From: UMGS1933 sp045593405
GTDB lineage: Bacteria; Bacillota; Clostridia; TANB77; CAG-508
NCBI GenBank assembly: GCA_045593405.1
Contig: JAZNWN010000035.1
Span: 1 to 25,593 of the forward strand
DNA: 25,593 nucleotides
Direction of reading: 5' to 3'
A program made the position numbers and the translations under genes. Below the pieces are notes generated by a model, which made no database searches, had not been told where the DNA came from, and saw nothing but the letters and a program-made list of their open reading frames with translations. Shown here piece by piece: positions 15,401 to 22,872 of this stretch (positions within the stretch are counted from its first letter, which is position 1; every line of letters begins with the position of its first letter).

Positions 15401-16201
15401 GATGTATGGCTAAATAACTGCCAAGACTTAATAAACTCTGGAACAGTAACACTTATGGAGGCAATATGTACCAGAGATGATATTATGACATATCTAATGA
15501 AAAAAGGTTTAGAACCAGGAGATGCTTTTAACATAATGGAAGTGGTTCGTAAGGGGAAAGCCTCAAAAGATATAGAAAAATGGGAGAAATACGAAGAAAT
15601 AATGAGAGCACATAATGTGCCAGAGTGGTATATGGAATCTTGTAAAAAAATAAAATACATGTTCCCAAAAGCTCATGCCGTGGCATATGTAACAATGGCT
15701 TTTAGAATAGCATGGTTTAAAGTACACATGCCTCTTGCATACTATGCAGCATACTTTAGTGTTAGAGGAGCAGAAGACTTTGATGCTGAGATAATGCTTT
15801 ATGGTAAAGAAAAAGTAAAAGCAAAAATAAGAGAATTAGATATGCTTGGAAATGCGATGACTGTAAAAGAAAAAGGTATATATACAGTTTTAGAACTTGT
15901 AAACGAAATGTATGAAAGAGGATATGAATTTTTACCAATTGACCTTTATAAATCTGATGCAAAAAAATTCAAGATAGAAGACGGAAAAATAAGACCACCA
16001 TTTTCGAGTATAGCAGGACTTGGAGGAGTGGCAGCAGAAAGTATACAAAAAGCAGTAAATGATGAAGACGGGAAATTTATATCAATAGATGATTTTCAAT
16101 TAAAAGCAAAAATAGGAAAATCTGTAATAGAAATGCTAACAAAATTTGATTGCTTAAAAGGAATGAGTAAAAGCAACCAAATGAGTTTGTTTGATATCTA
16201 A
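12443..16201 (+). CDS. polC: DNA polymerase III PolC lacking the exonuclease domain
   Basis: Replicative C-family polymerase of Firmicutes. Order: N-terminal domain (about 1-205), OB fold (about 215-315, with GKVISTDSRELKNGKTLAMF), PHP domain from VELHLHTQMSQMDAV at 334, polymerase core, and C-terminal duplex-binding and tail region ending in the clamp-binding QMSLFDI. Polymerase carboxylates D771 and D773 (PDIDLNF) and D896 (KLDMLGHDD) have the family spacing; zinc cysteines are C718, C721, C742 and C745. At 1252 residues it is about 185 shorter than Bacillus PolC (about 1440). The missing part is exactly the DnaQ-type 3'-5' exonuclease that normally interrupts the PHP domain: YGVEAYLV (395-402) passes through a 15-residue linker to RPYHAIILAKNYTGLRNL (from 418), with no DxE exonuclease motif anywhere. 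The frame is intact. GGAG is 12 bases before the ATG, a long spacing. Confidence 0.95.
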   Translation: MSNTVREVFNDYTKGRNILDAVIENVNLYKKTNKLEIDLKTDKKINVGEIYYFEEYLKNQFKIATVDIEFNYTVDIENTIVEDWENIEKYLSKNFPLIKTILQGSRIELEGNTATVVLKSTNSSFLHSYNIDKVLEDLIIKLYNKKMKIQYKEEVEEDYEEKQKQYLEQLGKDACQTIMANNRANMEFLQAEAKENAEPVNKLEQDDPVIIGRSGNIKEQVVKIKDLTADYGKVALEGKVISTDSRELKNGKTLAMFNLYDGTSTITCKSFIDPTKQDLEGILKRIKNSGRLKIQGNAQYDNFAKEIGVIANVVVEVPAISEGARMDNAKEKRVELHLHTQMSQMDAVSSATDLIKRAAKWGMKSIAITDHGVVQSFPEANHAVEDNKLDIKVIYGVEAYLVPDEEILEGEDGYKKIRPYHAIILAKNYTGLRNLYELISVTHLNYFHKRPRLLKSVFDKYREGLILGSACEQGELYRAIINKKPEEEIRRIASYYDYLEIQPLGNNAFMLRDGTVSSMKELEDINKKIVDLGDELGKLTVATCDVHFLDPQDEIYRRILMAGQGFSDADNQAPLYLRTTEEMLNEFLYLGNEKSYEVVVTNTNKISDMCEKICPISKEKCPPVIEGAEEEIEEICTKRAKELYGDPLPEIVQARLRRELDSIIKNGFSTLYIIAQRLVKKSNDDGYLVGSRGSVGSSFVANMLGITEVNSLIPHYRCPNCKYSDFTDYGIANGVDLPDKTCPECGTNLCKDGMDIPFETFLGFNGDKEPDIDLNFSGEYQAKIHKYAEVIFGKGTTFKAGTVGTIADKTAFGYVKNYFEERNKPVTNAEISRLVQGCVGVKRTTGQHPGGIIVVPHGRQIYEFCPVQHPADDPNSDIITTHFDYHSIDKNLLKLDMLGHDDPTVIRMLQDLTGVDPKTIPLDDKETMSLFTSTKALGVTEEQIESPIGNYGIPEYGTKFARGMLLDTKPTTFEELIRISGLSHGTDVWLNNCQDLINSGTVTLMEAICTRDDIMTYLMKKGLEPGDAFNIMEVVRKGKASKDIEKWEKYEEIMRAHNVPEWYMESCKKIKYMFPKAHAVAYVTMAFRIAWFKVHMPLAYYAAYFSVRGAEDFDAEIMLYGKEKVKAKIRELDMLGNAMTVKEKGIYTVLELVNEMYERGYEFLPIDLYKSDAKKFKIEDGKIRPPFSSIAGLGGVAAESIQKAVNDEDGKFISIDDFQLKAKIGKSVIEMLTKFDCLKGMSKSNQMSLFDI

Positions 16202-16202
16202 A

Positions 16203-16226
16203 TGTAGGGGCGCATGATTGTGCCCT
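16203..16226. repeat. Short TGTAGGGG hairpin repeat after polC
   Basis: TGTAGGGGCGCATGATTGTG then CCCT, two bases after the polC stop. Nearly the same as 12361-12384 on the other side of polC, with one C-to-T change in the 3' arm that still allows a G-T pair. It may help end polC transcripts, since no other terminator is visible. Confidence 0.65.
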
Positions 16227-16346
16227 TTGCCTTATGTTACAAACATATTACAATTAAATTACATTTAATCGAAAAATATTGTATTTGGTAAAATTATACT
16301 ATAAAATATTGGCGATAAAAAACAAAAGAAAGGGAATGGTTTAATT

Positions 16347-17744
16347 ATGAATTTAAAAAACAAAATGATATTATTACTATTAATTTCATTTGCTGTACTA
16401 TTATTAGTTCCAAGTATGGTAAATGCTGCAACTGTGCAATATACAAGAACAATACCATCAAATGATGGAACAATTGTAATCAACTTTACAGGACTAGAAC
16501 TTGACCCTACTAAGGCATATGAATTTGCATTAGTAAGACAAGGTGGAACACCACAAACTTGGTTTAGTATAGATGATGGCTATACTGAAACTACAGCAAC
16601 AGTAACACTAAGCAGTACTAAATCTGCTATAGTAGATATTTTAAAAGTAACAGACACAGGATTTATTTACATAAGGGAAAAAGATGATACTACAGGTTCT
16701 TATGTATTACAGGCAAAACAAGTAGATTTAACTCTACCGAAGTTACAATCAATATCATATACAAAAAATGATAGTGAGTATAATTTATTAGGAATGTTAT
16801 ATGGCTCAATTGGGAATAATTATGTGTATACTGGAGCAGATCAAACTTATATAGCATGGGAGAAAGTTACAGACGAAGATTTTGTAGAGGACTTTTTAGA
16901 TATAAAAAATAATCAAGGAAAACTAACAGATTTAGAAACTAAACTTGGCAATCCTCCAAGTGCTAATTATTTTAGCGCTAGCAGACAGCCTGGATATAGT
17001 GATAAAAATGATGGTTTATATTTATTATGGGTTAAAAGAACAGGAACAAAAACTGTTGTTTCATGTATTATTCATGACGGATTACCAGAAGCAACAACAG
17101 TAGAACAATACATACAAAGTGCTGATTTAGAAGCACCAAAGATGGAAACATTAGAAATTGAAAACACATCTTCTTTAAAATACAACTCAGAAACAGGATA
17201 TTATTTTGTGGATTCTGGAAAAACAATAACAATCAAAGCAACTTTTAGTGAAACAATATATGGAAATATAGCACCTACATTAAAAATAAAATGTGGAAAT
17301 GGTGAAGAAATAACAGTTCCAGAAGGAACAATAACAGGTCAATATATACTTTGGAATTATACAATAAAAGAGCAAGACAAAGGTATTATTGCAGTAGTAA
17401 GTATGACTGGTGGAGATGTGGCTGATGAAGAAGGAAATGCTGTAACAGAATATACTTGTCCAGTATTGGTGGAGGAAATATGGGAATCTTTAGTTTATGC
17501 TAATGGTTCTGGAATAGTATCTGCCCCAGAAGATAATGATGGAGAAACACCAGAAGATGAAGACAAAGAGACTAATGATGACAAAAAGGAAGATGTAACT
17601 GGAACAGATGATAAAAAAGATAACACAACTGCAGATAAAGAATTACCTAAAACAGGAAAAATGACATTAGTTTCTATATTAATAGTTACAATAATTGCAG
17701 GGACAACAAGCTTTATAAAAACAAAAAAATACAAAGGTATTTAA
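16347..17744 (+). CDS. LPXTG cell-wall-anchored surface protein
   Basis: A 465-residue secreted protein. Signal peptide: residues 1-27, charged start then LLLLISFAVLLLVPSMVNA with likely cleavage before ATVQ. The sorting signal is at the C-terminus: LPKTG near residue 430, a hydrophobic segment (MTLVSILIVTIIAGTTSF) and a KTKKYK tail. Between them is a beta-rich body containing two Ig-like or bacterial-surface-type domains (for instance SGKTITIKATFSETIYG, as in Ig-like 'big' domains) and an acidic Asp/Glu/Lys linker at about 395-428 that would span the cell wall. A sortase is expected elsewhere. Specific ligand or function cannot be told. AAAGGGA lies upstream of the ATG at slightly long spacing. 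Confidence 0.85.
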   Translation: MNLKNKMILLLLISFAVLLLVPSMVNAATVQYTRTIPSNDGTIVINFTGLELDPTKAYEFALVRQGGTPQTWFSIDDGYTETTATVTLSSTKSAIVDILKVTDTGFIYIREKDDTTGSYVLQAKQVDLTLPKLQSISYTKNDSEYNLLGMLYGSIGNNYVYTGADQTYIAWEKVTDEDFVEDFLDIKNNQGKLTDLETKLGNPPSANYFSASRQPGYSDKNDGLYLLWVKRTGTKTVVSCIIHDGLPEATTVEQYIQSADLEAPKMETLEIENTSSLKYNSETGYYFVDSGKTITIKATFSETIYGNIAPTLKIKCGNGEEITVPEGTITGQYILWNYTIKEQDKGIIAVVSMTGGDVADEEGNAVTEYTCPVLVEEIWESLVYANGSGIVSAPEDNDGETPEDEDKETNDDKKEDVTGTDDKKDNTTADKELPKTGKMTLVSILIVTIIAGTTSFIKTKKYKGI

Positions 17745-17764
17745 TAAAAAATATAATTACAAAA

Positions 17765-17790
17765 TGTAGGGGCAATTTTAATCGCCCGCA
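17765..17790. repeat. Short TGTAGGGG hairpin repeat
   Basis: TGTAGGGGCAATTTTAATCG then CCCG, followed by CACTTCTAAGG. The stem is GGCaATT/AATCGCC with one A opposite G, so this copy is slightly decayed relative to 3643-3660 and 18854-18880. Confidence 0.7.
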
Positions 17791-17835
17791 CTTCTAAGGA
17801 TAATAAAAAATAAATAACAAAGGAGAATGAAAATT

Positions 17836-18528
17836 ATGGAAGAAAACAAAGAAGAATTAAAAAAAGAGGAACAAGTAGTTAATACTGAAGAATTAAAAAA
17901 GGAAGCATCAGATACAGTAGGTAAAGTAAAAGACACAATAAAAGATTTAAAAATAAAAGACGAAACAATGAATGCAAAAAACTTTATGAAGGATATGGTA
18001 AAAGACCCAATTAGTAAAACATCAGAAATAGCAAAAGATAAAGAAAGTAAATTCTTAAAAACATCTGTATTTTTAGTATTAGTATGGATGGTTGTAGAGT
18101 TTGTGCATGCAGCACTTTCTTATAGTAAATATAGCTCATTTGGAAGAAACTTATTATCAATATTAAAAACTACACTTTCACCATTATGTATAGTACTTGT
18201 TTTAACATTAATAATTTTCGTAGTAAATAAAAAACATAAAAAATCTTTAACAACAGTGCTTTCTACAGTTGTTACAGTATATCTACCAATGGTTGTTGCA
18301 TCATTAGTTAATTTATTAAACTTAATAGATTATGATATGTATAAAATTACAACACCTGTATCAATGCTTGCAACATTTGTAACTGTAGTATTATCATACT
18401 TTGCAATGAAAGATATATTTGAAGAAGAAACAGAATTAGGAACATTTAAAAAATTTGTATTAGTAGAAGTAATTTACTTTGCTGTTGCAATAGTTGTTTC
18501 ATTCTTAGGAATATCAATGTATTTATAG
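17836..18528 (+). CDS. Yip1-like multi-pass membrane protein
   Basis: A 230-residue membrane protein. The first 75 residues are hydrophilic, highly charged and probably coiled coil (repeated EELKKE, then TVGKVKDTIKDLKIKD). Five hydrophobic segments follow at about 77-97, 117-132, 140-163, 173-192 and 205-227, in the arrangement of Yip1/YIP1-domain proteins of Firmicutes. No catalytic motif is seen and the role is unknown. Two ATGs are close together; 17836 is chosen because AAAGGAG (17819-17825) is 10 bases before it but only one base before 17827. A strong inverted repeat ends the gene. It may be transcribed with the LPXTG gene, but a repeat separates them. Confidence 0.7.
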   Translation: MEENKEELKKEEQVVNTEELKKEASDTVGKVKDTIKDLKIKDETMNAKNFMKDMVKDPISKTSEIAKDKESKFLKTSVFLVLVWMVVEFVHAALSYSKYSSFGRNLLSILKTTLSPLCIVLVLTLIIFVVNKKHKKSLTTVLSTVVTVYLPMVVASLVNLLNLIDYDMYKITTPVSMLATFVTVVLSYFAMKDIFEEETELGTFKKFVLVEVIYFAVAIVVSFLGISMYL

Positions 18529-18542
18529 TTTAAGTAATTAAT

Positions 18543-18575
18543 AAGCGGACTTTATATTATAAAGTCCGCTTAAAA
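18543..18575 (+). terminator. Terminator hairpin
   Basis: AAGCGGACTTTA and TAAAGTCCGCTT form a perfect 12-bp stem (18543-18554, 18560-18571) with a five-base AT loop. The T tract after it is short (TTAAAA), so it may be inefficient. Confidence 0.65.
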
Positions 18576-18594
18576 CATTTATGGGATAAATTTA

Positions 18595-18770
18595 TAAATA
18601 ATAATTTGTGAGCTTTGTGTTTGGAATTTTGTATTTGGAAAATATATTATAAAAATGTAGGGGCAGGGTTCCACCCCTGCCCGTAAATCAATAATTTTTT
18701 TGAACAGGGGGAGATGGAATCCGCCCCTACAAATTACGCCGTAGGTTTTTACCCTACAAATTATTATTTT
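18595..18770. mobile_element. MITE-like element, diverged copy
   Basis: Read on the minus strand this matches the element at 24697-24878 along its length: ITR, GGCGTAATTTGTA, AAAAAAATTATTGATTTACGG, GGCAGG.GTGGAACCCTG, CCTACATTTTTATAA, then TTCCAAATACAAAATTCC and the other ITR. ITRs are TAAATAATAATTTGTG and TACAAATTATTATTTT, imperfect. It contains a full paired TGTAGGGG hairpin unit at 18656-18731. The 394-base gene-free stretch 18529-18922 is made of the terminator, this element and the short repeat at 18854. Confidence 0.7.
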
Positions 18771-18853
18771 TCGCATATAATCTAGACATTTGTAAAAAAA
18801 TAGTATATATTTGTAATGTAAAAAATGATAGTGTAAAGTGATTTTTTGAAAAA

Positions 18854-18880
18854 TGTAGGGGCGATTTTAATCGTCCGTTC
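18854..18880. repeat. Short TGTAGGGG hairpin repeat
   Basis: TGTAGGGGCGATTTTAATCG then TCCGTTC. Same inner stem GGCGATT/AATCGTC as the copy at 3643-3660, with one C-to-T change in the 3' arm giving a G-T pair. The downstream TTCTTCAAAG tail is also shared with other copies. Confidence 0.7.
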
Positions 18881-18922
18881 TTCAAAGAAATTACTAAATA
18901 TAACATATGGAGGGATATAAAT

Positions 18923-19621
18923 ATGGAATTTTATGCAAATGAAGGAAAAAATGTAGAAATAGAAGTAAATGGAACAACATATTTAAGACATGCAATAAAA
19001 ACGAGATTTGTAAAACAGGGAGAAGATTATATAGACTTGTTTAAAGAATATGTTATGCCTTTATATGAAGAAGGAGATATAGTTTCTAGTAGTGAAAAAA
19101 TAATTTCATTATGTCAAAATAGAGTTGTAAAAAGGGAAGAAATAAAAATAGGATTTTGGGCTAAATTATTATCAAAATTTGCATCACATCCAGATACAGG
19201 TGTTGGAGTTGGAGAAACAATAAAAATGCAATATGCAATAAACAAAGTGGGACTTTTAAAAGTACTATGGGCAAGTTTTGCAAGTGCTGTAACAAAGTTG
19301 TTTGGAAAAAGGGGAGTATTCTATAAAATAGTAGGACAAGATGTAAGTGGATTAGATGGTTTTTATGATCATGTTTGGTCTGAATACAGAGATATAGGAA
19401 TAGAAAACCCAGAAAATCCAAATGAAGTATGTAACGAAATAAAAGAAAAATTAGGAATATCATGTATGATAGTAGATGCAAATGATTTAGGCCAAGAATT
19501 GTTAGGGACATCAGATGATATAGCAGATAGAAAAGAAGAATTATTAGGAATAATAAAAGATAATCCGGCAGGTCAAGGAAGAGAACAAACCCCAATTATA
19601 TTAATTAGAAAGAAAAAATAA
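18923..19621 (+). CDS. CofE-like (F420-0:glutamate ligase family) protein
   Basis: A 232-residue protein of the coenzyme F420-0:gamma-glutamyl ligase fold. Evidence: the N-terminal YLRHAIKTRFVKQGEDYIDL (family pattern I-R-T-x-x-V-x-x-G-D-D), EGDIVSSSEKIISLCQNRVV, GVGVGETIKMQYAINKVG, and the later GLDGFYDHVW and ISCMIVDANDLGQELLGTS. In archaea and actinobacteria the enzyme adds glutamates to F420. Clostridia generally do not make F420 and no F420 gene is nearby, so this homologue probably ligates an amino acid to something else. GGAGGG lies before ATG 18923. The gene stands alone between repeats and a pilin-like gene. Confidence 0.75.
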   Translation: MEFYANEGKNVEIEVNGTTYLRHAIKTRFVKQGEDYIDLFKEYVMPLYEEGDIVSSSEKIISLCQNRVVKREEIKIGFWAKLLSKFASHPDTGVGVGETIKMQYAINKVGLLKVLWASFASAVTKLFGKRGVFYKIVGQDVSGLDGFYDHVWSEYRDIGIENPENPNEVCNEIKEKLGISCMIVDANDLGQELLGTSDDIADRKEELLGIIKDNPAGQGREQTPIILIRKKK

Positions 19622-19703
19622 TATGATTTATTAGAATGACTGACAATAATACCTAAAATTCGACAATATATTTAAAGAAATGAAAAAAGAAATAAAAAAA
19701 TAC

Positions 19704-19732
19704 TTGTATAAAAATATACAATAATTTATAAT
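19704..19732 (+). promoter_or_regulatory. Putative promoter of the pilin-like gene
   Basis: TTGTAT (19704-19709), 17-bp spacer, TATAAT (19727-19732); start of transcription expected near 19739, leaving a leader of about 38 bases. Confidence 0.55.
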
Positions 19733-19776
19733 AAAACAGTAAAAAATATAAAAGAAAAAAATAAGGAGGAACAAAA

Positions 19777-20910
19777 GTGAAAAATTTAAAAAAGACACAA
19801 AATGGTATTACATTAATAGCATTAGTAATTACCATAATAGTAATGCTTTTATTAGTGGCTGTAACAGTAACTACAGTGCTAAATGGAGGATTATTTAATT
19901 ACGCAGGAAAAGCTGCTAGAGAAACAAATGAAGCAATAGAAGCAGAACAAACATTAGCAAATGGCAGAATAAAAGTAGATGGAAAATGGTATGAGTCTGT
20001 AGACCATTATATAGCACAAGATGCAATAGAATGGGATGATAATGGAGATAATACATTTACTTTTGAAACAGACGATTCAGAGGTAACAATAGAAGTAGGG
20101 GACAAAGTAAATTATAATGTAAGTGGATATAATGGTGAGTGGAGAGTATTAGGAATAAATAATGGATCAATATTACTTTTATCTGATGTAATAGGAACTA
20201 AACTACTTAGAGGAATAAGTGGATATACAAATGGAATTTCTGAAGTAGATGGAATGTGTGCTCCATATGCAAATGGTGTAGAATCAACATATGCTAGAAG
20301 CATAAAGGCTGAAGATATAAACAAAATAACAGGATTTAACCCAGAAACTGCTTGGGATGGACAACCAGTTAATTTAAACAAAGCTAAACAATATGGAACA
20401 GTAGTTGTTTATGAAGGAATAAATTCAACATCATATAAAGCAACTACACAAAATACAGCTCTTTTTCCAGAGGGAACAAAAATTGTAGAAGGTACTTTTA
20501 AAACAGTGGATAATAATATTCTTGAAGCAGGAGAAACAATAGAAATTGATTTAATATATTATAATTATGATATGGGGCCAATGCCTACAGGAAGAGCTAA
20601 ATATTTAAGCTATAAAGCTTTAGATATGTTAGGTGCTAGTGGACGATATTGGTTAATGACACAATCAAGTATTGTATATGAACAAGCTAGTTGGGGATTT
20701 TTAAGTTTTAATCATGGATCACCTAATAATGCAAGTATAGGTAGATCGGAATCTTTATATAAATCAACAGGAGAGGAAAGAGAAGCAGAATGGGGAGTGA
20801 GAGCGGTAGTATATTTAAATCCTGAAGTTGAATTAGTATGGAATGAAGAAGAGTCATATAATTTATCAAATAATAGAGGAACAATTAATGTTTTTGACAT
20901 AAAAAAATAA
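19777..20910 (+). CDS. Type IV pilin-like protein with large C-terminal domain
   Basis: A 377-residue protein with a class III type prepilin signal: basic leader MKNLKKTQNG, cleavage expected after G10, then a hydrophobic helix ITLIALVITIIVMLLLVAV. Position 5 of the mature protein, usually Glu, is Ala. A spacer (GGLFNYAGKAARETNEAIEA) typical of clostridial pseudopilins follows, then a domain with GEWRVLGINNGSILLLSD and later YWLMTQSSI and WGVRAVVYLNPEV, resembling the lectin-like or formylglycine-enzyme-like domains (DUF6273-type) common on gut clostridial surface proteins. Start is GTG 19777 with AAGGAGGA at 19763-19770. No pilus assembly ATPase or peptidase is in the window. A strong terminator follows, so it is monocistronic. 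Confidence 0.75.
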   Translation: MKNLKKTQNGITLIALVITIIVMLLLVAVTVTTVLNGGLFNYAGKAARETNEAIEAEQTLANGRIKVDGKWYESVDHYIAQDAIEWDDNGDNTFTFETDDSEVTIEVGDKVNYNVSGYNGEWRVLGINNGSILLLSDVIGTKLLRGISGYTNGISEVDGMCAPYANGVESTYARSIKAEDINKITGFNPETAWDGQPVNLNKAKQYGTVVVYEGINSTSYKATTQNTALFPEGTKIVEGTFKTVDNNILEAGETIEIDLIYYNYDMGPMPTGRAKYLSYKALDMLGASGRYWLMTQSSIVYEQASWGFLSFNHGSPNNASIGRSESLYKSTGEEREAEWGVRAVVYLNPEVELVWNEEESYNLSNNRGTINVFDIKK

Positions 20911-20915
20911 CAAGC

Positions 20916-20957
20916 AAAAAAGATGAGTTTCTTATAAAAGAAACTCATCTTTTTTTG
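20916..20957 (+). terminator. Rho-independent terminator
   Basis: AAAAAAGATGAGTTTC (20916-20931) and GAAACTCATCTTTTTT (20940-20955) are a perfect 16-bp stem with an eight-base loop and a T run. Confidence 0.9.
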
Positions 20958-20990
20958 TAATGAAAATTATATAAAAATAAATAAAAAAGG

Positions 20991-21020
20991 TTGACAAACC
21001 AGCCTGAATGCTGGTATAAT
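20991..21020 (+). promoter_or_regulatory. Consensus promoter of rpsB-tsf
   Basis: TTGACA (20991-20996), 18-bp spacer, TATAAT (21015-21020) preceded by TGG as an extended -10. Transcription should start near 21027. Both boxes are perfect, as expected for a ribosomal protein gene. Confidence 0.9.
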
Positions 21021-21041
21021 ACTTAAGTTGAAAAATACGCA

Positions 21042-21110
21042 CGTAAAGTAAAAGTTTAAGATTGTGCTTTTAAATCTAAAAGTGTTCTTAAATGTTTTAA
21101 ATACTTTACG
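21042..21110 (+). promoter_or_regulatory. Structured rpsB leader
   Basis: CGTAAAGTA (21042-21050) pairs with TACTTTACG (21102-21110); TTTAAGA (21055-21061) with TCTTAAA (21086-21092); CTTTTA (21067-21072) with TAAAAG (21077-21082). The stacked stems make one long hairpin that ends directly at GGAGG (21111-21114), a second Shine-Dalgarno-like site ahead of the real one at 21124-21130. This could be the binding site for S2 feedback control. Confidence 0.55.
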
Positions 21111-21139
21111 GAGGAAAAACAAAGAGGAGGAATTTAAAA

Positions 21140-21916
21140 ATGGCAGTAGTTGCAATGAAACAATTATTGGAAGCAGGTGTACATTTCGGACACCAAACAA
21201 AAAGATGGGATCCTAAAATGGCTGAATATATTTATCAAGCTAGAAATGGTATCCATATTATCGATTTACAAAAGACATCTAAAAAAATTGATGAAGCTTA
21301 TAACTTTATCAAAGAAGTATCTGAAGAAGGGAAAGATATTCTTTTTGTAGGTACAAAAAAACAAGCACAAGAATGTATTAAAGATGCAGCAATTAAATCT
21401 AACATGTTCTATGTAGACCAAAGATGGTTAGGTGGAATGCTTACTAACTTTAAAACAATCAGAAAAAGAATTGAAAGATTAAACAAATTAGTAGCAATGC
21501 AAGAAGATGGAACATTTGATGTTTTACCTAAAAAAGAAGTTTCTGCATTAAAAAATGAAATGGAAAAACTAGAAAAAAATCTTGGTGGAATCAAAGAAAT
21601 GACAAGATTACCAGGAGCAATGTTTGTAGTAGACCCTAAAAGTGAAAGAATAGCTGTTTTAGAAGCTAAAAAATTAAATATTCCAATTGTAGGATTAGTA
21701 GATACAAACTGCAGTCCTGAAGATGTAGATTATCCAATTCCAGGAAATGACGATGCAATTAGAGCTGTAAAATTAATTACAGATGTAATGGCAAACGCAA
21801 TTATTGAAGGAAGACAAGGTGAAATGATTGAAGCTGCTCCAGAAATGGAACAAGACCTATCTGAAGAAGTAACAGATATGGAACAAGTTGTTGCAGACGA
21901 AGAAGTAGCAGAATAA
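21140..21916 (+). CDS. rpsB: Ribosomal protein S2
   Basis: Small-subunit ribosomal protein S2, which binds the 30S head-body junction with S1/S5. The 258-residue product has the classic opening MKQLLEAGVHFGHQTKRWDP, the segment IDLQKT, and the later VDQRWLGGMLTNFKTI and VDTNCSPEDVDYPIPGNDDA motifs, all highly conserved. An acidic tail (about 235-258) ends it, as in many Firmicutes. ATG 21140 has GAGGAGG at 21124-21130. It has its own consensus promoter and leads tsf. Confidence 0.98.
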   Translation: MAVVAMKQLLEAGVHFGHQTKRWDPKMAEYIYQARNGIHIIDLQKTSKKIDEAYNFIKEVSEEGKDILFVGTKKQAQECIKDAAIKSNMFYVDQRWLGGMLTNFKTIRKRIERLNKLVAMQEDGTFDVLPKKEVSALKNEMEKLEKNLGGIKEMTRLPGAMFVVDPKSERIAVLEAKKLNIPIVGLVDTNCSPEDVDYPIPGNDDAIRAVKLITDVMANAIIEGRQGEMIEAAPEMEQDLSEEVTDMEQVVADEEVAE

Positions 21917-21922
21917 TAGTAG

Positions 21923-21946
21923 GGAACGACGCCCTCGTCGTTCCTT
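21923..21946 (+). repeat. Hairpin between rpsB and tsf
   Basis: GGAACGACG (21923-21931) and CGTCGTTCC (21936-21944) pair perfectly around CCCT. The preceding TAGTAGG suggests a relative of the TGTAGGGG repeat family. It has only two T after it, so it might reduce rather than end transcription into tsf. Confidence 0.6.
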
Positions 21947-21983
21947 ATCCATAATTACTAAAAAAATATAGGGAGGTATGAAT

Positions 21984-22862
21984 ATGATATCAGCAGCATT
22001 AGTTAAAGAATTAAGAGAAAAAACAGGTGCAGGAATGATGGACTGCAAAAAAGTTTTAACAGAAACAGACGGAGATATGGAAAGAGCAGCAGAGTTATTA
22101 AGAGAAAGAGGAATAACAAAAGCAGCTAAAAAGTCTGAAAGAATAGCAGCAGAAGGTTTAGTATATTGCTATTTATCAGAAGACAAAAAAGTTGGAGCTG
22201 TTTTAGAAGTAAATGCAGAAACTGACTTCGTTGCAAAAAACGAAGAATTTAGAGCATTTGTTGCAGATACAGCAAAACAAGTTGCAGTAAGTAATCCAAA
22301 AGATGTTGAAGAATTATTATCTCAAAAAGCATTAGTTGATGAAACAAAAACTGTACAAGAAATATTAACAGACAAAATTGCAACAATTGGTGAAAATATG
22401 TCTGTAAGAAGATTTGTAAGATATGAAACAGAAGGATTTTTAGTAAGCTATACACACGGAGATGGAAAAATAGGAGTTCTAGTTGACTGTGCAAATGGTG
22501 AAGAAACTGTTGCAAAAGACGTATGTATGCAAATAGCAGCTGCAAAACCAGAATATTTAAATAGAGAAGAAGTGCCAGCTGAAAAAGTAGCTCATGAAAT
22601 GGAAATATTAAAAGCACAAGCTGTTAATGAAGGAAAACCAGAAGCTATAGCTGAAAAAATAGTTTTAGGAAGAATTGGAAAATTCTATGGAGAAATCTGT
22701 TTATTAGAACAAGACTTCGTAAAAAATCCAGACGTAAAAGTTGGGCAATTCTTAAAAGAGAGTAACACAACAGTTACAAGATTTGCGAGAGTAGAAAAAG
22801 GTGAAGGATTACAAAAAAGAGAAGAAAACTTTGCAGAAGAAGTTGCAAATCAATTAAAATAA
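21984..22862 (+). CDS. tsf: Elongation factor Ts
   Basis: Guanine nucleotide exchange factor that recycles EF-Tu from GDP to GTP form. The 292-residue protein starts MISAALVKELREKTGAGMMD, the canonical UBA-like N-terminus, has the AETDFVAKNEEF motif near residue 80 that contacts EF-Tu, and a complete two-subdomain core. Two ATGs are in frame: 21984 is preferred because GGGAGG (21971-21976) is 7 bases from it but touches 21978, and because relatives start at this point. The gene follows rpsB with 67 bases between and ends at a clear terminator. pyrH and frr, the usual next genes, are absent. Confidence 0.97.
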   Translation: MISAALVKELREKTGAGMMDCKKVLTETDGDMERAAELLRERGITKAAKKSERIAAEGLVYCYLSEDKKVGAVLEVNAETDFVAKNEEFRAFVADTAKQVAVSNPKDVEELLSQKALVDETKTVQEILTDKIATIGENMSVRRFVRYETEGFLVSYTHGDGKIGVLVDCANGEETVAKDVCMQIAAAKPEYLNREEVPAEKVAHEMEILKAQAVNEGKPEAIAEKIVLGRIGKFYGEICLLEQDFVKNPDVKVGQFLKESNTTVTRFARVEKGEGLQKREENFAEEVANQLK

Positions 22863-22872
22863 TAAAAAAAAC

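Noticed and set aside
12443..16201. PolC shortening caused by frameshift or a second start
   Set aside because: The frame is continuous from the N-terminal domain to the C-terminal clamp motif, and the missing part is an internal domain.
18579..18776. 65-codon minus-strand frame
   Set aside because: It is exactly the MITE-like element at 18595-18770 translated; the other copy does not keep the frame.
2167..18880. CRISPR array made of the short repeats
   Set aside because: The copies are scattered singly between genes, with variable sequence and no regular spacers.
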